NCBI GenBank assembly: GCA_030591625.1
Contig: JAUVAR010000019.1
Coordinates: 1-17,241 of the forward strand
Source: Candidatus Zixiibacteriota bacterium
GTDB taxonomy: Bacteria > Zixibacteria > MSB-5A5 > GN15 > FEB-12
Direction of reading: 5' to 3'
DNA: 17,241 bases
Below are positions 1-7,370 of this stretch, in pieces. A model generated the notes under the pieces. The model did not search any database. It was not told the DNA's origin and worked only from the letters and a program-made list of their open reading frames with translations. Every line of letters starts with the position of its first letter. Position 1 is the stretch's first letter. A program made the translations under genes and the position numbers.

Positions 1-591
1 GGATGGACTTGCTTTCCATTCGAAGGTCCTATACGTACCGTCTTTGCACCTGTAGCGATTGACAAAATTGATTGTGTTGTTTCCAGCAAGCTGCTCTGTG
101 ACTTCTTTCTCGGTCGAGCTGATATCGTCAGGGTGGATTAGGTTGATCCATCCCATATTCATTATTTCTTCTGTTGAGAAGCCAAGAGTCTTCTCCCAAC
201 TTGGATTAACTTTGATGAACTTCCCATCAGGCGCAGCTACGCAGATCATCTCCGGTGTGAGATCGAAAATATTTGATAGTTCCTCCTCAGCCTGATTGTG
301 TTCGGAAATATGACGAACTAGCGGACGGTACAACCACCAATACAAAGCCAGAAGAGTACATATCAGAATTAGCAGGGCATCCAATAAAACAGTTGCCAAG
401 AGGCTGAAGGGACCTATGAAATCAAGGAAGAGCATGATAATCGCCTCTGCCACAAAAACGCTGGTGGCTGTGATTATCAGTAAACGGAACGCAATGTTAT
501 TTACTGGGTGTTGTGATTTGGACAAAAGACTGTGCCAAGCATGTGTCAATTGTCGATCAACGCTGCTTGTAGAGCGCTTATGGTTGGTCAT
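1..591 (-). CDS. PAS-domain membrane sensor protein, probably a histidine kinase (3' part beyond window)
   Basis: This is the first 197 codons of a membrane sensor, read from 591 leftwards with no stop to the window edge. Residues about 33-58 and 62-87 are two hydrophobic segments. They are followed by a short linker (HISEHNQAEEEL) and a PAS fold from about residue 103, visible in NIFDLTPEMICVAAPDGKF, VNPSWEKTLGFSTEEI and the HPDD motif, ending in the GTYRTFEWKASPS strand. PAS domains of this type sense a ligand or redox state and pass a signal to a following kinase, cyclase or further PAS module. A histidine kinase is the commonest continuation, but no catalytic domain lies inside the window. 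The ATG at 591 follows GAAGGG with 5 nt spacing. No partner response regulator is visible. Confidence 0.85.
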   Translation of the reverse strand, partial: MTNHKRSTSSVDRQLTHAWHSLLSKSQHPVNNIAFRLLIITATSVFVAEAIIMLFLDFIGPFSLLATVLLDALLILICTLLALYWWLYRPLVRHISEHNQAEEELSNIFDLTPEMICVAAPDGKFIKVNPSWEKTLGFSTEEIMNMGWINLIHPDDISSTEKEVTEQLAGNNTINFVNRYRCKDGTYRTFEWKASPS

Positions 592-655
592 TACATCCCT
601 TCAATGATAGTATATTAAGATGTTCATTCATTTTACAATCAAGTTAGAAATAGCC

Positions 656-685
656 TTGACATAAAATCCACCCAGGTGAGATAAT
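656..685 (+). promoter_or_regulatory. Orphan sigma-70-like promoter candidate
   Basis: The sequence has TTGACA (656-661), an 18-nt spacer and GATAAT (680-685). It points right, into a region with no plus-strand gene, so if active it would make a non-coding transcript running through the inverted repeat at 783-839. It could equally be a chance match in AT-rich DNA. Confidence 0.35.
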
Positions 686-782
686 AACATTCATTGGATA
701 TTATTAATATATTATCGGTTAATTATATAATTTTATTAGAGGTGAAAAGTAGAAGAATACTAAAACATAAAAGACTTTGCGC

Positions 783-839
783 CCTGTTTTGACATACACC
801 TCTTTCTAACACGTTTCTTACGGAACTAGCCAAAACAGG
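783..839. repeat. Inverted repeat with long loop
   Basis: CCTGTTTTG at 783-791 and CAAAACAGG at 831-839 are perfect complements around a 39-nt loop. The pairing extends by a further GC/GC if one C is bulged out. A smaller hairpin (TAGCC/GGCTA) uses the right arm. The function is unknown; it could be a small RNA, a dispersed intergenic element or chance. Confidence 0.5.
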
Positions 840-849
840 CTAAAATAAG

Positions 850-869
850 AAAAAACCCTCCTTCGGCGG
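850..869 (-). terminator. Weak intrinsic terminator for the DUF6868 gene
   Basis: On the minus strand CCGCC, a GAA loop and GGAGG form a short stem with one central mismatch, followed by six T. It lies about 120 bases past the stop of the DUF6868 gene. Confidence 0.4.
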
Positions 870-988
870 ACAGGCACCCATTATCGTGCTTTCTATAAGT
901 AATTGCTACTACTACAGGTTAGTGTCTGGTGTTTTCTGTTGTTCGGACAACTGAGCAAACTCATAATCCGTCCATACAGATCAGGGAT

Positions 989-1231
989 TCACTTGATAAT
1001 CAGAATCGCAATCCAAGGGACGAAGTTGAATACAGTAATCAATAACTTGTAAGCAGATAAGTATATATGCAAAGATTTGTTAACTGTTTGTTCATCCAGC
1101 TTGAACACTTTCATTATAATTTTAGTAATGATATTTCGCATTACTATAATACAAAGTGCAGTAAAAACATAGATCCCGAAGTTGACTACCATACACCAGA
1201 AAAAGAAATCTTGAAGTATTTCAATATACAT
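989..1231 (-). CDS. DUF6868-like small membrane protein
   Basis: This 80-residue hydrophobic protein has two likely membrane segments, at about residues 8-32 and 58-79. The pattern FFFWCMVVNFGIYVF, then a KVFKLDE stretch, then LSAYKLLITVFNFVPWIAI matches what I recall of the DUF6868 family: WC..VN.G near the start, Y+...FN..P near the end, about 80 residues in all. No biochemical role is established for that family. The start at 1231 is well supported by AAGGAG seven bases upstream, and a TATAAT lies at 1263-1258. The plus-strand reading frame over the same DNA is a shadow. The assignment is from memory of the family pattern. Confidence 0.7.
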   Translation of the reverse strand: MYIEILQDFFFWCMVVNFGIYVFTALCIIVMRNIITKIIMKVFKLDEQTVNKSLHIYLSAYKLLITVFNFVPWIAILIIK

Positions 1232-1257
1232 TTTTTTCTCCTTGTCAACCTGATAAA

Positions 1258-1286
1258 ATTATATGCATCAACTTTCTGGTTATAAA
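1258..1286 (-). promoter_or_regulatory. Promoter candidate of the DUF6868 gene
   Basis: The minus strand shows TTTATA (1286-1281), 17 nt, then a perfect TATAAT (1263-1258). The predicted start of transcription is about 20 bases before the ATG, leaving just room for the AAGGAG ribosome site. Confidence 0.5.
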
Positions 1287-1314
1287 TCAAACTGAAAAGA
1301 ATCATTTATGCTAT

Positions 1315-1347
1315 AAAAAAAAGGACAGACTTTTCAACCTGTCCCTT
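1315..1347 (-). terminator. Intrinsic terminator of the secreted LamG protein gene
   Basis: On the minus strand GGACAG pairs with CTGTCC around a 10-nt loop and is followed by eight T. It lies 24 bases past the stop codon at 1371. Its left arm resembles that of the terminator at 8476-8509 (both start AAGGGACA). Confidence 0.8.
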
Positions 1348-1370
1348 ATTTCAGTTTAATCAAAGATTCG

Positions 1371-3368
1371 TTATTTAAGAAGAATCATCTTCTTTGATTC
1401 GGTAAAGTTACCTGCTTGAATTCGATAGAAATAGATTCCAGATGAAACCTCTTCTCCATTTGAATCGTTCCCGTCCCAGGTAACCTGATGATTACCTGCT
1501 GGTTTGGCCTCATCTATCAACGTTCTTACTTTCTGACCAAGAACATTGACGATCTCAATAGTTACATGAGATCGTGTTGGAAGATTGTATTCAATACTTG
1601 TAGTTGGATTGAACGGGTTAGGATAATTCTGAGCCAGTTCCAAACTACCCGGTACCAAATCATCACTTAAGTTGTCATCATCAACAGCAGTTGGTTGTTG
1701 CATCGCACCCGAAGCTACAAATGGTCGGCTGGTGCCGGTATCATACCCGGACAAAGTCCCTCTATTGTTGTGGACCGTTATTTCAGGAGCAAATGTAATG
1801 GACGCGTACTCTGATTGATCAAAATGCCAAAGGCCTACCAATCCTTCCTCGTTGCCAATCGCTGGACTAAACATTAGAGTCTGAATTTGAGCCTGATTTC
1901 TCACATAATTCCATACACGAGCTTCATCTATCATACCTTTGAAATGCTGTGATGTCTGCGACCCATCCCACTCCTGGCCGATACTAAATCGCGCACCATA
2001 ATCCATCATACCTGGATTAGCATTAAAGGTCGCCTGCTGTTCGCCATTTACATAAAGAACACCTTGCCCCCCGAAAGACCTAAGCGTTACGGCGACATGG
2101 TACCAGTTATTGGGAGGATAAGTATCAATGCTATAAATGAATTTATTATCCTCGTCGTAATGGCTGAATTTCTGGCGCCCGGCATCGTATAACATGATAG
2201 AGAAATTTCCACCGGTCATCGTATTAAATGCGATTATTGCCCCACTCTGGTCTTCAGGATAGACCCATGCTTCATAAGTGAGTTCAAACGGGAAAGGTGG
2301 CGGCATACTCAACAGATCATTTGATACTGTGTTTGCCTCAAGATAATTGTCGATACCATCAAGTTTTAAGGCATTACCAGGGGAGTCAAGCAATCTGAGC
2401 TCTCTGATATTAGTCCAGTCATCCTGATTCTTGTTCCCCGACAAGGGTTTGACTTGGTATATAACATATTCTCCGAGTATTGGATTATCATCCGTAAATG
2501 AATTTGCAAAGAAAGGAAATGGATCAAATACCGGAACGGTGGCAATTTCGACTCCATTTCTATAAATACCATAGCCGTTATGAGGGGAGAAATGACCGTC
2601 CGGATTGGGATCAGCCCCGGACCTATTAAACGGAGTCCACTCTAACTCAACATTCCCGTCAAGCGGATAAGCAACAAGTTCACCAGCATGATACTTCCAA
2701 CCAGTTAATTTATCATCATCATGCGACGCACAGGCACCCCATACCCTGAGCCAGAAATAATCTGATTGAGCATCACCTTTAGAATCACCATCTTCGATTG
2801 CTATCATATAATGGATCATATCAGCGAATCTCCTATTATCATCACCAGAATTCCATAGTATATGAGTATCAACGCAATCTCCAAATACAGGAAGCTGATG
2901 ATGTTTATCAGGCTTCAAATAACCCATGCGCATCAAATCGTAGAGCGCATCATGAACCAAAGATGAACGAAAGTTGTGGTGTTCGTCGGGGCAATATAAA
3001 CTACCATCCCATTTTTTACAGAGGTAAGATGCACCATCCCACCGGTATCCCTTCTTTATTGTCATCATCCCGCCGAAACTAACCTTGATATAATCCCAAT
3101 CAATGGCTGGTAGAGCGAATGCCCAAGCGCGATAAAAGTCGGCTTTCCCCTCACAACAATCAGGCAGTTTTTCTGAATCTTCAAAATATTCAGCCAAACA
3201 TATTGTGTAATCTTTTTTCAACTCATAGAATACAACATGATCATTGTCATCGTATCTTTCAGGTTGATATACAAACCCGGTCCAATCGGTATAATGCTGT
3301 GCTCCAGCAATACTACACATAGCAAATAATAAAGTTGTAGTTAATAATAGAAAGGATATCTTTTTCAT
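1371..3368 (-). CDS. Secreted multidomain protein: DUF1353-like, LamG-like and C-terminal sorting domain
   Basis: The 665-residue product begins with a Sec signal peptide (about residues 1-23, ending AGA). Residues about 95-210 resemble DUF1353, with GYRWDGAS at 107-114 and HNFRSSLVHDALYDLMRMG at 131-149. That family, known from phage and bacterial proteins, has a conserved DGAS and a His/Asp-containing HDALY segment; its activity is not established. Residues 225-330 look like a fibronectin-III-type beta domain. Residues 335-515 look like a LamG/concanavalin-type jelly roll (LKLDGIDNYLEA, FTYEAWVYPE-like strand, NNWYHVAVT, IDEARVWN). Residues 577-665 are a FlgD-like/type IX-type sorting domain (LAQNYPNPFNPTTSIEY ending in SSGIYFYRIQAG). 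The ATG at 3368 follows a GGAGG site. A cell-surface or extracellular role, perhaps glycan binding, is inferred. Confidence 0.88.
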   Translation of the reverse strand: MKKISFLLLTTTLLFAMCSIAGAQHYTDWTGFVYQPERYDDNDHVVFYELKKDYTICLAEYFEDSEKLPDCCEGKADFYRAWAFALPAIDWDYIKVSFGGMMTIKKGYRWDGASYLCKKWDGSLYCPDEHHNFRSSLVHDALYDLMRMGYLKPDKHHQLPVFGDCVDTHILWNSGDDNRRFADMIHYMIAIEDGDSKGDAQSDYFWLRVWGACASHDDDKLTGWKYHAGELVAYPLDGNVELEWTPFNRSGADPNPDGHFSPHNGYGIYRNGVEIATVPVFDPFPFFANSFTDDNPILGEYVIYQVKPLSGNKNQDDWTNIRELRLLDSPGNALKLDGIDNYLEANTVSNDLLSMPPPFPFELTYEAWVYPEDQSGAIIAFNTMTGGNFSIMLYDAGRQKFSHYDEDNKFIYSIDTYPPNNWYHVAVTLRSFGGQGVLYVNGEQQATFNANPGMMDYGARFSIGQEWDGSQTSQHFKGMIDEARVWNYVRNQAQIQTLMFSPAIGNEEGLVGLWHFDQSEYASITFAPEITVHNNRGTLSGYDTGTSRPFVASGAMQQPTAVDDDNLSDDLVPGSLELAQNYPNPFNPTTSIEYNLPTRSHVTIEIVNVLGQKVRTLIDEAKPAGNHQVTWDGNDSNGEEVSSGIYFYRIQAGNFTESKKMILLK

Positions 3369-3407
3369 GACTGCCCTCCGGCGGCTTAAGGGACATATGC
3401 GTGACCT

Positions 3408-3435
3408 AAGATAGCTTAATTTGTCAATTTGTCAA
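3408..3435 (-). promoter_or_regulatory. Promoter candidate of the secreted LamG protein gene
   Basis: The minus strand reads TTGACA (3435-3430), 16 nt, TATCTT (3413-3408). A second TTGACA follows directly, giving a tandem AATTGACA. It lies about 40 bases before the ATG at 3368. Confidence 0.45.
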
Positions 3436-3484
3436 TTAAATTAACCCGGGACGCACGCCATAAGGGACACGTGGAGTCCTGTTT

Positions 3485-3508
3485 CCGCAAGGCTCTCAAG
3501 CCTTACGG
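3485..3508. repeat. Perfect-arm hairpin, likely copy of a dispersed intergenic repeat
   Basis: CCGCAAGGCT (3485-3494) and AGCCTTACGG (3499-3508) form a 10-bp stem with one G-U pair and a 4-nt loop. It lies just past the stop of the GyrI-like gene, but the minus strand has no T-tract, so it is a poor intrinsic terminator. On the minus strand its core CTTGAGA and trailing GGAAA match the element at 7984-8013. Confidence 0.55.
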
Positions 3509-3525
3509 GAGAACTGTAAGTCGAG

Positions 3526-4137
3526 TTATTTCACTGGCTGTCTGAGTATTGTTTTCATCTTTTCCGGTGCTGTCTTTCTTGGATCAGAAATATAGATTTC
3601 GTGGTGCAATCCATTCTCAACCAAACCGTTATCTGTCATAAATAGATTCATTTTTGCGATAGTCTCAGGCTCAGTCGAGTACGGTCCTACATGCATTATT
3701 TGAATGCATATTTGTTCATCTATTTTCTCAAACACGATTTTTTTTATTAACACCAACCCTTTTTTCTTCAAAACATCAGCTTGAGCCGATTCACAGATTG
3801 CATCAGTCACAAATTCGGGCATGCGAATTAAGAGCTTCCACTGCCACTCAGAGCGAGGAACTTCCAACGCAGGCTTATCAGAATTTACCCACCATTGACC
3901 TTCTAACTTGGGCACGCCAAAGTCCTGCCCCTCCCCTTTGCAGATTTTCTTCACACCATAAGCAAATGGATACAACGCTTCAACCGCAGCAATAAACTGT
4001 TCGCCTGCAGGTTCACCCTCTCCTGTGATAGACAGATATGGAACTGGACCAAACTCTATAACAACCGGGTTGCTCTTTGCAGAATAGTAGTCTTTGTATG
4101 TTTTTGTCAGGTCTAATTTTGTGCTCATTAAAATCAC
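3526..4137 (-). CDS. GyrI-like small-molecule-binding domain protein
   Basis: This soluble protein of about 200 residues starts with TKLDLTKTYKDYYSAKSNPV and continues VVIEFGPVPYLSITGEGEP, the opening typical of stand-alone GyrI-like (PF06445) proteins. These share the SHS2-type ligand-binding fold of the SbmC/GyrI and BltR/Rob sensor domains. Later landmarks are EGQWWVNSD, SEWQWKLLIRMPEFV, QIMHVGPYSTEPETI and HHEIYISDPRK, which fit the same family. Members bind or hydrolyse small hydrophobic compounds; the ligand here is unknown. Two starts are possible: GTG at 4137, four bases after AAAGG, and ATG at 4128, 13 bases after it. Relatives as I recall them begin near MSTKLDL, favouring 4128. The interrupted hydrolase gene lies 60 bases upstream and may share its transcript. 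Confidence 0.85.
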   Translation of the reverse strand: MILMSTKLDLTKTYKDYYSAKSNPVVIEFGPVPYLSITGEGEPAGEQFIAAVEALYPFAYGVKKICKGEGQDFGVPKLEGQWWVNSDKPALEVPRSEWQWKLLIRMPEFVTDAICESAQADVLKKKGLVLIKKIVFEKIDEQICIQIMHVGPYSTEPETIAKMNLFMTDNGLVENGLHHEIYISDPRKTAPEKMKTILRQPVK

Positions 4138-4197
4138 ACTACCTTTCTGCTTCTGTGAAGTCTCCTTCTATAGCTTAGCGGATGCACGTCTATAAAG

Positions 4198-5121
4198 CTA
4201 TTCCTTTTCGATTGATGCACCAGTTTTTCCAGTCAGTTCATCCAGGGTCTCGTGTAGCAAGCGATTGAAAGTAGCGGGATCTTCCTGCTGGACAAAATGC
4301 CCGACATCTGACATGAGCTTCAATTCAAACGAAGCTGCAAATTTTTGATTCGTTTCCGAATCTGTTGGCCACATATCGGTATTGATAGCACTAATAGGAA
4401 CTCTGACTTCCTTAAGTATTGCCTGGTAATCGTAAACGAAAAAATTAGTCATCGCACTAATGCCAACTTCGGGCGGAGCTGCACCCATGTCTGCTGCAAC
4501 CCAATCCACCAGAGCGCTGTCGGCTGTCTCCGGGAACATATTTCTAACAAAGCCATCTACAGCAGTAGTAAAATCAGCTTTAAACGGTGCAACGATCTCG
4601 GTTACCTGTTCCGGCGAATATCCTGTCCCAAATTTCTTATAACAATCCGCCCCGATCAAACCGATGACTCGCCCGGGAAGCTGCCGTGTGGCCTCAATAT
4701 TCACACTCCCGGCCATCGAATGACCAATCAATACAACTTTATCAGGGTTAAGTTTTTTTACAACGGCAGCAACATCGGCCCCAAATGCGGCTATTGTCCA
4801 ATCTTCTCTATCAGTCCCTGAGCCACCGTGCCCACCCATATCGACCGCTACTACTCGATAGGATTTGGCAAATTCATCAACCTGTGCTTTCCAGTAGCTT
4901 CTGTCTCAACTCAAACCATGAACAAAAACCAGGGTCGGTTCACCTTCGCCTACTACCTCATATTGGATCATAACACCGTCTGAAGAGGCTGCACTATCAA
5001 CGACCGGACCAGTTACAACAGTTTGTTTCTCTACTTCTTTACCACACGAAATTAACACCAGGCTGACAACTGCGATAACCCAAACCATCAGAATCGATAT
5101 TTTTTGCATCTTCATCTTCAT
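4198..5121 (-). pseudogene. Alpha/beta-hydrolase lipoprotein interrupted by one in-frame TGA
   Basis: One continuous 307-codon frame encodes a lipoprotein-type alpha/beta hydrolase but contains TGA at 4908-4906 (codon 72). The ATG at 5121 follows AAAGGA. Residues 1-26 form a lipoprotein signal ending LISC. Next come GEGEPTLVFVHGLS (oxyanion region), the TGA, DRSYWKAQVDEFAKSYRVVAVDMGG, and the nucleophile elbow GHSMAG (Ser about residue 135). An Asp near 249-254 (NTDMWPTD) and His 275 (VGHF) complete a plausible Ser-Asp-His triad. Apart from the TGA there is no frameshift and every catalytic landmark is present. As I recall this family, the segment usually reads HGWSCDRSYW, so TGA replaces Cys and Leu replaces Trp. 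A recent nonsense mutation is simplest; selenocysteine or readthrough is possible. A downstream restart at ATG 4839 would lack the first strands and be inactive. Confidence 0.75.
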
Positions 5122-5280
5122 ATTATCCTTTCACGCAGACGATATAGATTATTATGTTCATTAACAGATTAGGTTTAAATATAGACTAACAGTTAATTAT
5201 AGATTATGGAACTTCGATGATGTGAATTTAAGAAAACGTTAATCTCTCTTAAATTAAACATATAGTGCACGAATATTCCA

Positions 5281-5315
5281 AAATAAAAAGCACCAGACTT
5301 TAATTGTCTGGTGCT
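5281..5315 (-). terminator. Intrinsic terminator of the HupE/anchor operon
   Basis: On the minus strand AGCACCAGAC and GTCTGGTGCT form a perfect 10-bp stem with a 7-nt loop, followed by TTTTTATTT. It lies about 45 bases past the stop at 5361. Confidence 0.9.
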
Positions 5316-5360
5316 CTATCATACTGGACTTAATATACAGTATTCATAAAACCTAATTCA

Positions 5361-5978
5361 TCAGTATTGTACTACATCGGTGTAGTCGCCACTAACTTCC
5401 AAAGTAACAGTCATTGTCTTAGAAGTTCTGTTGCGCCAGAACCAGCCATGGTTGCCGTCGAATGCTGCTTCCATAACTCCTTCACTCCTTTGGAGCTTAC
5501 CCTTCTCATAATTATGATACTTGATTTCAAGCTTTTTGGAATCAGCATGAGCATCATAATTAGCGACACCACCATCGGTCTGCCAAAGATAGTTCACCGT
5601 TGAACCTTTTGTCATCGTAACTTTAATCTCTTTGCCTTCGTCCGGTGCCAGAGTCACAGTAAACTTATCTGATTTCGCATTTGTTTCTGTGATAGAGGCT
5701 GCGGGTTTTGATTCAATTTTGGCAACTATATTTTCAGCGGGTGGAGTGACATCGACCTTCACATCCTTTTCGATTGCTGCTTCCTCGGCAAGCGAAACTT
5801 TTATTTCACCCATTTTTTTCAAGCCAATCATGGCGCCGATACCAGTCGGATCAATACCATATTCGGCAGGAAGTACAACAGCTACTAAAATGATCGCTGC
5901 TATACATATTGCTATTACAGTTGACTTGAGTAGTTTGCTCTTCGATGGAAGTTCAATGTTTGCATTATTGTTATTCAT
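5361..5978 (-). CDS. Single-pass membrane-anchored protein of HupE/UreJ loci
   Basis: The 205-residue protein has a cytoplasmic N-terminus, one membrane segment (about residues 20-38) and a conserved exit motif LPAEYGIDPTGIG (36-48). A charged Ala/Glu/Pro-rich linker (60-100) leads to a C-terminal beta domain (104-205) with FDGNHGWFWRNRT at 173-185 and a closing VTVTLEVSGDY-type strand. This architecture matches proteins usually annotated only as transmembrane anchor protein and found beside HupE/UreJ genes; no activity is known. The gene starts 12 bases after the HupE-like stop with an AGGACA site, so the two are almost certainly co-transcribed. It ends in two consecutive TGA codons and is followed by a strong terminator. 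A periplasmic domain helping the permease is inferred. Confidence 0.82.
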   Translation of the reverse strand: MNNNNANIELPSKSKLLKSTVIAICIAAIILVAVVLPAEYGIDPTGIGAMIGLKKMGEIKVSLAEEAAIEKDVKVDVTPPAENIVAKIESKPAASITETNAKSDKFTVTLAPDEGKEIKVTMTKGSTVNYLWQTDGGVANYDAHADSKKLEIKYHNYEKGKLQRSEGVMEAAFDGNHGWFWRNRTSKTMTVTLEVSGDYTDVVQY

Positions 5979-5990
5979 AATATTGTCCTA

Positions 5991-6710
5991 TTAGTTGTTT
6001 AAAAAATACCCGGTCATCTGGTAACCAACGAAAATAAATCCACCGGCCATTAAAGCTACATTGGCATTATACGCATGGCGGAAAAAGCCACCCGAACGTC
6101 GCCAATAACTGATCCCGATAAGAATCATTGCCAGACCCATGATTTGTCCTAATTCAACTCCGATATTAAAGGAAATTAAATTAGCGAGAAGACCATCCGA
6201 TGACATCTTATAGTCAAGTATCTTGGTTGCCAGACCGAAGCCATGAAACAACCCGAATATTAGTGTCGCTATCTTAGTGCTTGGTTGGAAACCAAACCAG
6301 CTCTTGAATGCATCCATATTATCAAGCGCTTTATATACAATAGAAAATCCAATTATTGCATCAATAAGATAAGCACTCACACTAATTTCCATCAGTACAC
6401 CGGATATAAGTGTGACCGAATGACCAACAGCAAACAACGTTACATATATGCTAACATCTTTGAGGCGGTATAAGAAAAATATAACACCAAACAAGAACAA
6501 CAAATGATCATACCCAGTGACCATATGTTTTGCTCCAAGATATATGAACGGTAAAATCATCGTACCGGAACTTTCCTGAATATACCCTTTATCGCCCTCG
6601 GTAACACCGTGAGCCGATGCCTCGGGCATCAAGGCTAATAGAATAGTTATAATTCCAAAAAAATATATAAGATTATTCGTTGTGCATAACCGCTTAAACT
6701 GATTAATCAT
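5991..6710 (-). CDS. HupE/UreJ family membrane protein (predicted metal permease)
   Basis: The 239-residue protein has an N-terminal export signal ending PEASAHG and about six membrane segments. Family landmarks are His34 in SAHGVTEG, GAKHMVTGYDHLLFLFGV (His62, Asp68, His69), VGHSVTL (His97), GLFHGFGLA (His156) and NIGVELGQ. These match the HupE_UreJ_2 group (PF13795), relatives of the HupE/UreJ nickel and cobalt permeases. The conserved intramembrane His and Asp residues are the likely metal ligands. No hydrogenase or urease genes are present, so the metal is uncertain. The ATG at 6710 is preceded by TTGAGGATG. It is the first gene of a two-gene operon with the anchor protein and sits 176 bases downstream of a His-rich exported protein. 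Confidence 0.88.
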   Translation of the reverse strand: MINQFKRLCTTNNLIYFFGIITILLALMPEASAHGVTEGDKGYIQESSGTMILPFIYLGAKHMVTGYDHLLFLFGVIFFLYRLKDVSIYVTLFAVGHSVTLISGVLMEISVSAYLIDAIIGFSIVYKALDNMDAFKSWFGFQPSTKIATLIFGLFHGFGLATKILDYKMSSDGLLANLISFNIGVELGQIMGLAMILIGISYWRRSGGFFRHAYNANVALMAGGFIFVGYQMTGYFLNN

Positions 6711-6819
6711 AAATCATCCTCAATAAGATTTTCTGATTCTTCAACTTGTGTACATATTTTATAACCCAAGCTGATAGATTACTTTGTTGTCAGATTCTGA
6801 TTACTTTACCAATATGACA

Positions 6820-6831
6820 TAATCATGATTA
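6820..6831. promoter_or_regulatory. Palindrome TAATCATGATTA upstream of the HupE-like gene
   Basis: This is a perfect 12-bp palindrome about 110 bases upstream of the HupE-like start. Its 10-bp core AATCATGATT occurs again at 7371-7380, upstream of the His-rich gene. It is a candidate operator of a metal-responsive regulator, but the DNA is AT-rich and this is inference. Confidence 0.35.
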
Positions 6832-6886
6832 ATTTTGCCCTTTGGAAAAAGTAATTAGAATTTATAGTTAAATAGAGATTATTACT

Positions 6887-7321
6887 CTACACAAAAAGCG
6901 GAGGGCCACGAATAATTAAAGAGGTAGTCGGATTATCTGCAACGTATATAGTTTCTTCTATAGAAATAGAAGAAATATCGCTACTAATTGTAAGAATACT
7001 TGAAACAGTTGCAAAGAGACGTTGGTCATCAATAGTGACCGTTCTTTGATTTTGTATTCTTATTATATGCCAATCAACATGACTATTATAAGTATGCTGA
7101 TGATCATTCTTGTGTGGGATCTCGGTATCGTGTTGATGATCTGCAGAGTGGTCTAAATCAACATCAATAGGTAAGAATCTGGTTTCAACCCCTGTGGCAT
7201 CTTCATTATGAGTATGATGCAGATGATCAATTGTATAAAGCTGGCTTGTATATGCGATCAAAAGGAATAAGAAGGATCGCAGCCACCAGGCGGTAATTAT
7301 GCCTTTATTTCTACTCTTCAT
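6887..7321 (-). CDS. His-rich exported protein next to the HupE-like gene
   Basis: The 144-residue protein starts at ATG 7321; a TTG three codons earlier is possible but no clear ribosome site supports either. A hydrophobic segment (about residues 8-25, WWLRSFLFLLIAYTSQ) would direct export or anchor it. Residues about 30-85 contain 12 histidines mixed with aspartates, in DHLHHTHNED, DHSADHQHDTE, HKNDHQH and HVDWH, a typical low-complexity metal-binding region. The C-terminal half is Ser/Ile-rich and ends RGPPLFV. The ending RGPP is shared, as I recall, with other small exported proteins encoded beside metal efflux or uptake genes. I know no named family for it. Its position beside the HupE/UreJ-type permease suggests it binds a divalent metal outside the inner membrane. 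Confidence 0.72.
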   Translation of the reverse strand: MKSRNKGIITAWWLRSFLFLLIAYTSQLYTIDHLHHTHNEDATGVETRFLPIDVDLDHSADHQHDTEIPHKNDHQHTYNSHVDWHIIRIQNQRTVTIDDQRLFATVSSILTISSDISSISIEETIYVADNPTTSLIIRGPPLFV

Positions 7322-7370
7322 TGGTGTCAAATTTAGTAGTTAATCCCATAAAGTCAATTAGAATCAATTC

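Larger units (their letters stand above)
592..988. other. Non-coding stretch between the PAS sensor and DUF6868 genes
   Basis: I see no credible gene here. It holds a plus-strand sigma-70-like promoter candidate (656-685), an AT-rich tract (690-745), an inverted repeat with a 39-nt loop (783-839) and a weak minus-strand terminator (850-869). The stretch 870-988 shows only a small GTTGT/ACAAC hairpin at 938-951. Confidence 0.6.

Noticed and set aside
4345..4821. Plus-strand frame of 158 codons opposite the hydrolase
   Set aside because: It is the complement of a well-conserved alpha/beta-hydrolase sequence; composition rich in Cys, His and Ser suggests a shadow.
4906..4908. Reassigned genetic code (TGA read as an amino acid genome-wide)
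   Set aside because: uvrB, the HupE-associated anchor gene and the small lipoprotein gene all end naturally at TGA, the anchor gene in a tandem TGA TGA.
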